Below, piece after piece: positions 21,601 to 28,117 of a DNA stretch of 28,117 nucleotides (position 1 is the first letter of the stretch; the number at the start of each line of letters is the position of its first letter). The position numbers and the translations under genes were made by a program. The notes below the pieces were generated by a model that did no database searches, was not told where the DNA came from, and was given only the letters and a program-made list of their open reading frames with translations. The DNA is from CAZXBB01 sp964638815 (GTDB lineage: Bacteria; Planctomycetota; Phycisphaerae; Phycisphaerales; SM1A02): assembly GCA_964638815.1 (NCBI GenBank), contig CAZXBB010000361.1, positions 1 through 28,117 on the forward strand, given 5' to 3'.

Positions 21601-22830
21601 TCAGCGCGGATCCTCGACCCCGGCCCCGCGCCCGCTCACCGTGACCCGTATGAACTGCTCCGCGTCGGGCGCGCCGTTCGGGCGCGGATCCCAGCCCCAC
21701 AACGCCGCGTTCATCGGCGACTGCACCGCGCGCGGCGGGATGAAGTGGTAGGCGAGCGGAACGCGCTCGTTGAGATCGTCGAGCGTGCCGAACTCCGGCC
21801 ACGGCTCGCGAACGTGGCGGTGCAGGCCCTTGCCCCGCATCACCTCCGGATCGAACGGGACCCAACCCGCCTCCGGCAGATAGAACTCGGCCCACGAGAC
21901 GAACGTGTTGCGACCTCGCTTGTCCTCCTCGACGCCGATGACGGGGCGCGCGGGAATGCCCGCCGCGCGCAGTACGGCGACGCACACGCAGACGAGGTCG
22001 TGCTCGGTGCCGCGCCGCTGGAGCGCCGCCTGCTTCGCGCCGACGAGCTCCATCCCGTGCAGAACGCCGGCGCGGCCGCGCCGGACGCCGCTGCCGCTGA
22101 CGGTCATCTCCTTGATGCAGTAACGCACGAGGTCCTTCGCCGCGTAATAGGGCGGCACCATGCGCAGCTCGCTGCCGGCGACGCGCTCGACCGTCGCGGC
22201 GAAGATCGGATCGTCGGACTCGATGAAGAACTGGGGCCGCAGCCCGTCCTTCACGGCCTCGGTCCACTCGCGCGGCCACGCAACGCGCGCGGCGGCCTCC
22301 TCGTCGATGCGGCACGAGAAGCTCTGCATCCGGTAGAGGAGATCCCACCGGAACTGCTTGCCGACGAAGTTGACGATGGGCAGCACCGCGAGGTGCGTGT
22401 CGAACGGCGCGCCGGAGTCGATCCGGAACCGATCGGCGACGCTGGGGTCGGGATGAAGCTGGAGCCAGAGGTGGCCGCCGACGGTGTCCCGCGCGACCTG
22501 GTGGTACGCGCCCTCGAACACGACCGGCATGACGATCGGCGCATCGGTCACGCGGATCGTTCCGCCCCAGACGAACGGCCGGCTGTCGCGCGGCGACCGG
22601 TATCGCGGGTCGTCCTGTCCCCACGGGATCTGCGTGTTCACCTCGACCTCGAACCGCACGTCGTACATCTTCGGGTCGTAGCGTTCGAGGGGGCCGATCG
22701 GGGGTGAGGCGGCGGGGGCGAGGGCGGCGAGGGCGGCGGGGGTGGCGGGGGGGGCGGGGGTGGCGGCGAGCGTGCCGGCAAGGGCGGCGAGCGTGCCGGC
22801 GAGGGCGGCGAATGCAAGGCGTGTCTTCAT
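21601..22830 (-). CDS. Exported transglutaminase-fold protein, catalytic residues apparently replaced
   Basis: The 409-residue product begins with a signal peptide extended by Ala/Pro/Thr repeats (to about residue 45). The C-terminal half has the transglutaminase-core pattern: GTEHDLVCVCVAVLRAAGIPARPVIG, then FVSWAEFYLPEAGWVPFDPE. In active relatives the first segment reads G-x-C-x-D...ALLRA.GIPAR and the second HAWVE.YLP..GW..FDP. Here the Cys position is E276 and the His position is V311, while D327 is kept; the spacings (35 and 16) agree with the fold. The protein is therefore probably not a protease or transglutaminase and may bind peptide or glycan. It is transcribed leftward 42 bp after the radical SAM gene. 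This alignment is from memory of the family. Confidence 0.75.
   Translation of the reverse strand: MKTRLAFAALAGTLAALAGTLAATPAPPATPAALAALAPAASPPIGPLERYDPKMYDVRFEVEVNTQIPWGQDDPRYRSPRDSRPFVWGGTIRVTDAPIVMPVVFEGAYHQVARDTVGGHLWLQLHPDPSVADRFRIDSGAPFDTHLAVLPIVNFVGKQFRWDLLYRMQSFSCRIDEEAAARVAWPREWTEAVKDGLRPQFFIESDDPIFAATVERVAGSELRMVPPYYAAKDLVRYCIKEMTVSGSGVRRGRAGVLHGMELVGAKQAALQRRGTEHDLVCVCVAVLRAAGIPARPVIGVEEDKRGRNTFVSWAEFYLPEAGWVPFDPEVMRGKGLHRHVREPWPEFGTLDDLNERVPLAYHFIPPRAVQSPMNAALWGWDPRPNGAPDAEQFIRVTVSGRGAGVEDPR
22690..22825 (-). repeat. GC-rich repeats in the signal-peptide region
   Basis: The plus strand has dense G-runs (gcgggggtggcggggggggc and similar) and a 21-bp direct repeat (gcggcgagcgtgccggcaag and a near copy) at about 22770-22815. 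On the coding strand they give AALAGTLA and PAPPATPA units that lengthen the hydrophobic segment and the linker after it. The template strand is quadruplex-prone. Confidence 0.6.
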
Positions 22831-22872
22831 GTCGCGGTTCCGGTCAAGGCCAGCCCGCGGGCTGGTACGACG

Positions 22873-24837
22873 TCATGGAGCGTGGCGCTCAGCGCCTGCG
22901 CGCTCACATGGCGTGTTGCTCGGCGGCAGCGACCCGCGGGTCTCGCTGCGCGGTGAAGATCGCCTGGTGGTCACCGAGACGAATGGCGGCTGAGGAGTTG
23001 GCCCGTCCTCTCCGATACGGCGCAGCGGAATCGGACTCGCGGGCGCCTCGCTCAGACGTTCGATCTTCCTGAACATCAGCCGGAACGCCCAACCCAGCGT
23101 GCGCCGAAAGTTCTGCGTCACGCCCAGGATGCCTGCTACCTGCATGCCCGCCGGCCGGTCGCCCAACTTCGACTTCTTCAGCAGCGACAGCAGCAGCCAC
23201 AGCGGGTTGTAAAAGAACGCGTAGCCCGTGAGGATGTTGAGCTGCTTGAAAGCGGGCTGGCGGTGGTGAGACGCAATCACGTAGTTGCCGTCGTGCATGT
23301 ACGGCCTCACCGGGCGGCCTCCCACGCGATCGTACACCTGCCCCGACGTATAGGTTCCAACGTAAAGCTTCGTCCCGGGCGAGGGAGTCAGCATCAGGAT
23401 CTGCATGGAGGCTGCGCCGGCCTTCCGCAGCAGGTTGACCTGGTTGAGCAGCCCGCGGTCGTCCTTGCGCGTGTAGAGCGGCTGCTCGTCGTAGTGCATC
23501 ATCATCGGCATCGGGCAGATCCCCGCGTTCCGAAGCCGATGGAATGCCTCGTTGGTCTTGTCGACGCTCTGCCCCTTCTTCACGAGCGTCGCCGTCATGT
23601 CCTCGACACCCAGCCACAGAGCGCGGCAGCCGGACTCGTGCATCAGGGGCAGGTGCTCGGCGAGCTGGAGCGTGTCGTGCACAGTCACCTCGGTGTGCCA
23701 GCGGACCTTGTGGCGGAGCTGAACTCCCTCGAAGCTGGCCCGGGCCAGAGTCTCGACGATCCCGAGCGTGCGGGCCTTGTTGTTGAAGAAGTTGTCATCG
23801 GCTCCGAAGAAGTGACGCAGACCGTAGGTCTTGTTCAATCGCCACATCTCCTCGGCCATGCGCTCTCCGCTCTTGGTGCGATGCTGGCGCTGGTTGTAAG
23901 CGGGGATGGGGCAGTAAGGACAGGCGAACTTGCAGCCGAACGTGAGCACGATCGAGCTGATCGGGCTGAGCTTGCGCACCCGGCTGGCGGCAAGCGCTTG
24001 CGGGCCCAGGTCAGTTCCCCGGCCGGGCGGTTCGAGCAGCGCGTAGCCTGCAACGGGGTCAGGCAGCTCGTCGAGGTCGCCCAGCAATCGTTGAGTTCCG
24101 GTGTCGATCAGCTCCTCCGCCACTCCGTTACGGTCGCCGCGCGCGTACACGAGTCCAGGGATTGACTCGAGGGCTCCGCTGTCGCGCGCACGGTGGAAGG
24201 CGGCGAGCATCGAACCGCTTCCGGCGCGGAAGGACAGAAGGACGTCTAACAGGCTGAGCAGGACGTACTCCTCGCCTGTGACCGCGACGTCGGCGCTTGC
24301 CGGATCGGTCGGGTCTGCGCTGAAGACGTGCCAGGGTTCGTACACGCACTTGGGTCCGCCCGCGATGATCAGCGGGCGATGCTCCCTATCGATGCGATGG
24401 GCATCGGCGATCAGTTCCATGCATCGCTCGTAGTGCAGGTGCATGCTCGACACCAGGAACATGTCCGGGATCCTGCCATCCAGCCGCATGCGCGACGGGC
24501 GGAAGTTCCTGTTCCACTGCTGAAGGACGATGCGTGTCTTCTCGAACCCGGCATCGACGAGAGCCGACCCGATCGCGCGGACACCGGCCGGGGCCATGCG
24601 CTTGTCCGCGAAGATGAATGGCAGCATCCGCGTGCGGTGGTCGAATGCACACGCGATCACCGTGACCAGATCATGCCGGGGCGCGACTTTCCGCAGTCGC
24701 TGGCGGAGGGCGGTCAGTTCACCAGGCTTGAGCAGTTCATCACCGCGCGTGCGACGAGGGAGTTCCATAATGGAGTTGCTCGGAGAAGAACCAGGGAGGA
24801 CGCCGGGCTCAGGGAAGACCCGCTGAGCCGCTGTCAT
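22873..24837 (-). CDS. Cobalamin-type (class B) radical SAM enzyme
   Basis: The 654-residue product carries the radical SAM cluster motif C302-K-F-A-C306-P-Y-C309 followed by PIPAYNQRQHR, then HFFGADDNFFNNK and later ALWLGVEDMTATLVKKGQ. The N-terminal 200 residues have alternating strands and helices with MFLVSSMHL and PLIIAGGPKCVYEPW, as in the B12-binding domains of BchE/HpnP-like enzymes, though no D-x-H-x-x-G is seen. The C-terminus has a hydrophobic patch (GYAFFYNPLWLLLSLLKK) that may dock on the membrane. ATG 24837 has GGGGG just upstream; ATG 24768 is an alternative. Such enzymes often methylate or rearrange lipids, pigments or peptides. Substrate is unknown, and the gene has no obvious partner. 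Its base composition is less extreme than its neighbours, which may indicate transfer. Confidence 0.82.
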   Translation of the reverse strand: MTAAQRVFPEPGVLPGSSPSNSIMELPRRTRGDELLKPGELTALRQRLRKVAPRHDLVTVIACAFDHRTRMLPFIFADKRMAPAGVRAIGSALVDAGFEKTRIVLQQWNRNFRPSRMRLDGRIPDMFLVSSMHLHYERCMELIADAHRIDREHRPLIIAGGPKCVYEPWHVFSADPTDPASADVAVTGEEYVLLSLLDVLLSFRAGSGSMLAAFHRARDSGALESIPGLVYARGDRNGVAEELIDTGTQRLLGDLDELPDPVAGYALLEPPGRGTDLGPQALAASRVRKLSPISSIVLTFGCKFACPYCPIPAYNQRQHRTKSGERMAEEMWRLNKTYGLRHFFGADDNFFNNKARTLGIVETLARASFEGVQLRHKVRWHTEVTVHDTLQLAEHLPLMHESGCRALWLGVEDMTATLVKKGQSVDKTNEAFHRLRNAGICPMPMMMHYDEQPLYTRKDDRGLLNQVNLLRKAGAASMQILMLTPSPGTKLYVGTYTSGQVYDRVGGRPVRPYMHDGNYVIASHHRQPAFKQLNILTGYAFFYNPLWLLLSLLKKSKLGDRPAGMQVAGILGVTQNFRRTLGWAFRLMFRKIERLSEAPASPIPLRRIGEDGPTPQPPFVSVTTRRSSPRSETRGSLPPSNTPCERAGAERHAP

Positions 24838-24963
24838 GGTACCCCCATGTCTGCGTTCATATCCCCAGGCGCGGCGAAGACGCACGCATGTCATCCGCGG
24901 GCGGGCCGCCGACCGCTGGCCCGCAACGGAGGCGATCGTGGGGGATGTGCCCGATCTCGGCGC

Positions 24964-27111
24964 TCAGTCCCAGTTCGCGAGCAGCACCAGCAGATCCGCG
25001 ATGCCGACGGTGCCGCTCCCGTCCAGGTCCGCCGGGCACGACGCCGGCGGCGGCGGGCACGGACCCCACGCCGACAACAGGGCCAGGAGGTCGCCGATGT
25101 CCACGGCGCCGTCGCCGGTGACGTCGCCGACGCGCGGATCACCCGTGGCGATGGCCCAGACGTAGCCGTAGTCGTTCACGGCGCCGGCGAACTGCGTCGT
25201 CACGTAAGCCGTCGCCCCATCGGCGGAGAAGACCGGGTCCTTCGTGGCCGTCCGTTGCAGGGCTCCGTTCTCGGCCGGAAGGTCGATGTCCCACAGTTGG
25301 GCGCCGTCCGCGGTGGAGTACCCGCGGACCCAGCCCGGCTCGCCGAAGCCGACGCTTCCGCCGGCGACGATCACCTCGTCGTCAGGCGACACGCCGAGCT
25401 GGCTGAGCAGCTCGCCGCTCGAGGGCTGCACCCAGCGCGTGCTGCCGTCGGGATCGAGCGACCAGAGCTCGACGCCGATGAAGTCGCCGCTGTAGATGTT
25501 GCCCGCCGAGTCGACGCCGGGGCGCACGGTGGCACTGGCGCCGTTGGGATGCAACGTGATCCACTCCTCCTCGCCGTCGACGGAGAGCACGCGCATGCCC
25601 GTCTGTCCCCAGCGGAACGCGACGCGCCCGAAGGGATCGACGACGGGATGGTTGCCGCCCGAGGTGGGTTGGAACGGCCAGGTGGTCCAGAGCTGGTCGC
25701 CGTCGAAGTCGAACGTCCAGAGTACGGGCGAGGTGTCCGCGTCGGTCACAACGCCCACGTACACGCGATCGTCCGCGAAGGCGACGGCGCCGTTGTCGCC
25801 GGGGTCGCTGTGGATGATTGGATCGCCCTGGTTCGACCAGCGCAGGTTGCCGTCCGGATCGAGCGAGAAGGCGCCGAAGCCGCCGGAGTCGAGCGCCTCC
25901 TGCACGGCGTAGATGTTGCCGTCGGGTCCGACGTTGGGGCCGCTCAGCAGGCCGCCGGGCTGCGGCGGCGTGAACGACCACTTCGTCGAGCCGTCGGGGT
26001 CGAGGGCGACGATCGTCCGCGACGCCGACTGCGCGTGGCCGATGCCCGTGTAGATGGTCCCGTCGGTTCCGATGCTCATGGGCCGGCCGCCCCACGCGTC
26101 GGTCGAGATCCACAGGAGCGCTCCTTCGGCGCTCAGCGCGTACACGACGAGACCGTCGCTCACGTAGAGCGTTCCGTCGGGAGCGCGGCCGATGTACTGG
26201 AGCGTGCCGCGGTCGTCCATCTGGAAGCGCCACAGGACGCGGCCGTCGGCGGCGCGGGGCACGACGTCGAGGCTGACCGTGTTGCTCGGTCCCTGCAGTG
26301 TCACGACCTGCACGGTCACCGTGCCGATCGACGCCTCCTCCGGCACGTAGGCGTGAACCTCGTTGCCCAGACGCTGCGTGACGATCGCCTCGTGGCCGTC
26401 GATGAGCACGGTGCTGTCGCCCGGGTCGCTCCCGAAGCCGGATCCGCTGATGACCACGCGACCGCTGCGCGTGGTCTCGCCGATCGAAAGTCCGCCGATG
26501 AAGGGCGCCGCATCGCCGTAGAGCTCGAAGCTGAAGTCGGAGAACTCCGGCGTCCCGAAGAACTCGTCCTGGGCCCAGCCGTCCCCGTCGAGATTGTCGC
26601 GGAAGTGCACCGACGCGTTGATCGGGTTCTCGCGGTTGGCCTGGATCATCGCCCAGAGGCTGGAGAAGCCCTCGACAACCAGCTGCGCCGAGACGAAGTG
26701 CCAGCCGCTCGCCTGGAACGCCTCCGGCAGCGTGATGTCGAGAAGCCGCGGAAGGTCCCGGTCGTAGACGAAGTCGGGGTCGTCGGCGCCGACGAAGTGC
26801 TCGGCCTGGAGCGCACCGGGACCGTCGGCCGTCCATTCGTAGAAGTGCACGAAGACGCCGACGAGCTCCGGCTGCGTGCACTGCGTGCAGTTGCTCCCGT
26901 GCATGACCAGCCGCTCTACGGCGCCGAACACCTGGAAGTCGTCGGCGACCTCGGTGTCCTGGACGATTTCGCCGTCCAGGAGGGTGCGCGAGCTGACGCT
27001 GGTCAAGCGGTTGCCCTGCCCGCCGGTGGTGTCCCACAGCAGGTCCTGGCCCAAAGCCGGCGCCGCGACGAGAACAGCCGCGGCGGCTCCGATCATGCGC
27101 ATCGTTGTCAT
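24964..27111 (-). CDS. Secreted beta-propeller protein with IPT/TIG domain and dockerin-like tail
   Basis: The 715-residue product has a signal peptide (MIGAAAAVLVAAPALGQ). Residues about 40-200 form a beta-rich domain with a C-x-x-C pair (NCTQCT). An IPT/TIG domain follows (about 213-303, ISGSGFGSDPGDSTVLIDG). Then come PQQ-like propeller blades with repeated SLDPDGNLRWS, ALDPDGSTKWSF and GADGTIY-type motifs (about 305-650). The last 60 residues hold two calcium-loop repeats, DVTGDGAVDIGDLLALLSAWG and ADLDGSGTVGIADLLVLLANWD. Such tails are very common on secreted planctomycete proteins and resemble dockerins. ATG 27111 has GGAG 10 bp upstream. Function is unknown beyond a surface or extracellular location; it is transcribed singly. 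Confidence 0.88.
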   Translation of the reverse strand: MTTMRMIGAAAAVLVAAPALGQDLLWDTTGGQGNRLTSVSSRTLLDGEIVQDTEVADDFQVFGAVERLVMHGSNCTQCTQPELVGVFVHFYEWTADGPGALQAEHFVGADDPDFVYDRDLPRLLDITLPEAFQASGWHFVSAQLVVEGFSSLWAMIQANRENPINASVHFRDNLDGDGWAQDEFFGTPEFSDFSFELYGDAAPFIGGLSIGETTRSGRVVISGSGFGSDPGDSTVLIDGHEAIVTQRLGNEVHAYVPEEASIGTVTVQVVTLQGPSNTVSLDVVPRAADGRVLWRFQMDDRGTLQYIGRAPDGTLYVSDGLVVYALSAEGALLWISTDAWGGRPMSIGTDGTIYTGIGHAQSASRTIVALDPDGSTKWSFTPPQPGGLLSGPNVGPDGNIYAVQEALDSGGFGAFSLDPDGNLRWSNQGDPIIHSDPGDNGAVAFADDRVYVGVVTDADTSPVLWTFDFDGDQLWTTWPFQPTSGGNHPVVDPFGRVAFRWGQTGMRVLSVDGEEEWITLHPNGASATVRPGVDSAGNIYSGDFIGVELWSLDPDGSTRWVQPSSGELLSQLGVSPDDEVIVAGGSVGFGEPGWVRGYSTADGAQLWDIDLPAENGALQRTATKDPVFSADGATAYVTTQFAGAVNDYGYVWAIATGDPRVGDVTGDGAVDIGDLLALLSAWGPCPPPPASCPADLDGSGTVGIADLLVLLANWD

Positions 27112-27370
27112 CCGTCAACTCCGTTCACGAGGTGCTCGTCCCGGGAGCGAGCGATCATTCTATCTGCCAACTGAGCTGAACGCCGCCGTCGAGCAACTGA
27201 TACGAAATTCCGCACCTTTCCTCCCCACTTCGTGCTCGCGGGTGCTGTTATGAACGCTTTTTTGTCCCGTCCACGCTGTTGCTGAGGTTCCAGGTCGAGA
27301 AAGCGACAGGCGGATCAATCGGGTGAACCGCGTAGAGCGGTAGTCCGCCGAAGTCTGCGAAACCGAGTCA
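27112..27370. other. Gene-free stretch upstream of the propeller gene
   Basis: No supported gene is seen here. Base composition is lower in GC than the surrounding genes. A T-run (gcttttttgtcc, about 27257-27268) has no convincing hairpin. Leftward promoter elements for the propeller gene must lie here, but only a TAGAAT-like -10 near 27157-27162 is visible, without a good -35. Confidence 0.5.
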
Positions 27371-27538
27371 CTTGTAGACGTTCGAACGTTCGCGGCGGCT
27401 GCGCGATGGGGGCGTAACGCGTGGAGCGGAGGTTGGTGCACGTTCGAGGGGCTGCGTCGTGCAGCCCCTTTTGGCATGACGTGGTGTTCACACCTTTGCC
27501 CGTCACGCGCGGCGACGCTGCATCCTGCAGCTCACACT
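27371..27538. repeat. Intergenic repeat, copy A
   Basis: This stretch shares a long series of blocks, in the same order and direction, with 27684-27862: tgtagacgtt, gcgcgatgggggcgtaac, gcgtggagcgg, acgttcgaggggctgcg, gtgacgtggt-like, and ctgcagctcacac. The 12-bp palindrome ACGTTCGAACGT is at 27378-27389. It contains a perfect hairpin at 27447-27469 followed by TTTT. Confidence 0.7.
27447..27472 (+). terminator. Terminator-like hairpin within repeat copy A
   Basis: aggggctgc (27447-27455) pairs perfectly with gcagcccct (27461-27469) around gtcgt, followed by a run of four T (27469-27472). It would stop rightward transcription, but no rightward gene ends here. It may be part of the repeat unit rather than a gene terminator; in copy B the stem is broken by two extra bases. 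Confidence 0.55.
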
Positions 27539-27672
27539 TTGACGTTCCGACCCGCTAGTGCGACGGCGGCATCCTGCCGCCTGCGCGTGGAACGTTCGGG
27601 CCTGGGTCGGGCTGGTTTTCGCAGACCCTCCGGGTCTGCAGGAGTCGCGCGACCGGCGGCGTCCATGCCGCC
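27517..27672. repeat. Row of four small hairpins, three with TCC loops
   Basis: GCTGCA-TCC-TGCAGC (27517-27531), GGCGGCA-TCC-TGCCGCC (27565-27581), GCAGACCC-TCC-GGGTCTGC (27621-27639) and GGCGGC-GTCCAT-GCCGCC (27655-27672) all have perfect stems of six to eight base pairs. The stems differ in sequence, but the first three share the same three-base loop. Confidence 0.7.
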
Positions 27673-27683
27673 TTGGTGTAGGA

Positions 27684-27862
27684 CGTTTGGGGCCGTGCGC
27701 AATGGGGGCGTAACACGTGGTGCGGGGGTCTTTCGAACGTTCGGGGGGCTGCGTCGTGCAGGACCCCCTCCCTTCCAGGGCGGGGGCAGGGGGAGGGTCG
27801 GAGTCGTTGCGGTGACGTGGTCACACCGTTGCGCGGCGGCGCTGCTCCTGCAGCTCACACGC
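27684..27862. repeat. Intergenic repeat, copy B
   Basis: Diverged second copy of 27371-27538 in direct orientation. Shared blocks include gcgcaatgggggcgtaac, cgtggtgcggggg, acgttcggggggctgcgtcg, gacgtggtcacacc and cctgcagctcacac. The palindrome CGAACGTTCG (27734-27743) is also found in copy A at 27383-27392. It carries an extra G/C-run block near 27770-27815 that copy A lacks. Confidence 0.65.
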
Positions 27863-27966
27863 GTGATTCGAACGAAGCTGTCACCAGCGAGCGAGGCTGA
27901 TGTGGCGCGAGAGCAGCCCCGTCAGACGCTTGACGATGATAACGGAGTGCGTCATGCTTGTGGAGA

Positions 27967-28117
27967 ATGATCCCGAGCTTCCGGGACCGCGAGACCGAGC
28001 GCGCTTTTCGAGGGGAGCCGTCGCACCGTTTCTCGAGACCGGTGCAGCGAGCGGCTCAGCGCAAGCTGGTGATTCTCGATGCAGCAACGGAGATCATGGA
28101 TCTCAGAGTGCCACCTG
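27967..28117 (+). CDS. higB: HigB/RelE-type toxin, N-terminal part (3' end cut off)
   Basis: The frame runs from ATG 27967 to the right edge, giving the first 50 residues. MIPSFRDRETERAFRGEPSH is followed by a stretch ending RKLVILDAATEIMDLRVPP, which matches the start of HigB-family ribosome-dependent mRNA interferases (typical pattern SF.D.ET...F.G......P.......RKL..LD.A....DLR.PP). A HigA antitoxin gene would be expected just past the window. The ATG has no well-placed ribosome site; TTG 27958, ten bases after GGAG, is an alternative start. A TTGACG at 27930-27935 may be the -35 element, but its -10 is weak. The gene borders the repeat-rich stretch, a usual location for toxin-antitoxin cassettes. 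Confidence 0.8.
   Translation, partial: MIPSFRDRETERAFRGEPSHRFSRPVQRAAQRKLVILDAATEIMDLRVPP

Noticed and set aside
24895..24963. Hidden small gene between the radical SAM and propeller genes
   Set aside because: The 69-bp gap (126 bp from the chosen start) has no start with a ribosome site and no hairpin with a T-run.
27150..27185. tRNA-like D-arm on the minus strand (AGCTCAGTTGGCAGATAG)
   Set aside because: No matching anticodon arm, T-arm (GGTTCGAATCC) or acceptor stem surrounds it, so it is chance similarity or an untraceable fragment.
27476..27970. 164-residue plus-strand open frame in the repeat region
   Set aside because: Its composition follows the repeats and hairpins, no domain or ribosome site is seen, and it overlaps the HigB start in another frame.

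Overview
The window is very GC-rich and gene-dense, and looks like a planctomycete chromosome, probably of the Phycisphaerae type. The main pointers are a large secreted protein ending in two dockerin-like repeats of the GDVTGDGAVDIGDLL...LDGSGTVGIADLLVLLANWD kind (24964-27111), a BlaI/BlaR pair, TPR-ExbB-ExbD-PD40 gene sets and a type III polyketide synthase neighbourhood. This assignment rests on recognised protein style only; no 16S or ribosomal marker is present.

Region 1 (1-6433, minus strand) is one operon read right to left: a 1062-residue exported TPR protein, an ExbB/TolQ proton-channel subunit, an ExbD/TolR subunit, and a protein cut by the left edge. That last protein joins a TolB-like PD40 propeller to a membrane helix with the TonB-type S-x3-H signature. 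The set reads as a Tol/Ton-like energy-coupling system. Between exbD and the PD40 gene lie five 14-bp repeats that form a chain of five-codon mini-ORFs joined by ATGA overlaps.

Region 2 (6536-10129, minus strand) is a BlaI-type repressor and a 945-residue BlaR1/MecR1-type M56 metalloprotease. Two operators close to the classical TACTACA-NN-TGTAGTA sequence lie at a TTGACA promoter. The protease has no recognisable penicillin-binding sensor; it carries a duplicated ~57-residue domain and coiled coils instead. Region 3 (10344-11124, plus strand) is a single gene for a degenerate cobalamin-binding-fold protein, followed by a terminator.

Region 4 (11124-17963, minus strand) is a six-gene run: sulfotransferase, SAM methyltransferase, FAD oxidoreductase, type III polyketide synthase, xylose-isomerase-like protein and xylulokinase. 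The methyltransferase, oxidoreductase and synthase genes overlap by 4 nt each. A sulfated, methylated phenolic lipid or pyrone is a reasonable guess for the first four; the sugar genes may only share the transcript. Upstream (17964-18416) the leftward strand carries a promoter, a compact structured RNA ending in a terminator, a second terminator, and then a separate promoter for the sulfotransferase. This arrangement suggests a small RNA or attenuated leader.

Region 5 (18378-21574, plus strand) is argR-argG-argH, the last two steps of arginine synthesis with their regulator. argR appears to be transcribed as a nearly leaderless mRNA. A C-rich repeat (G-rich on the template strand) separates argR and argG.

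Region 6 (21601-27111, minus strand) holds a secreted transglutaminase-fold protein whose catalytic Cys and His positions appear to be replaced, a cobalamin-type radical SAM enzyme of less extreme base composition, and the dockerin-tailed propeller protein. Region 7 (27112-28117) is about 850 bp of gene-free DNA with two diverged copies of an intergenic repeat and several small hairpins, followed by the start of a HigB-type toxin gene cut by the right edge.
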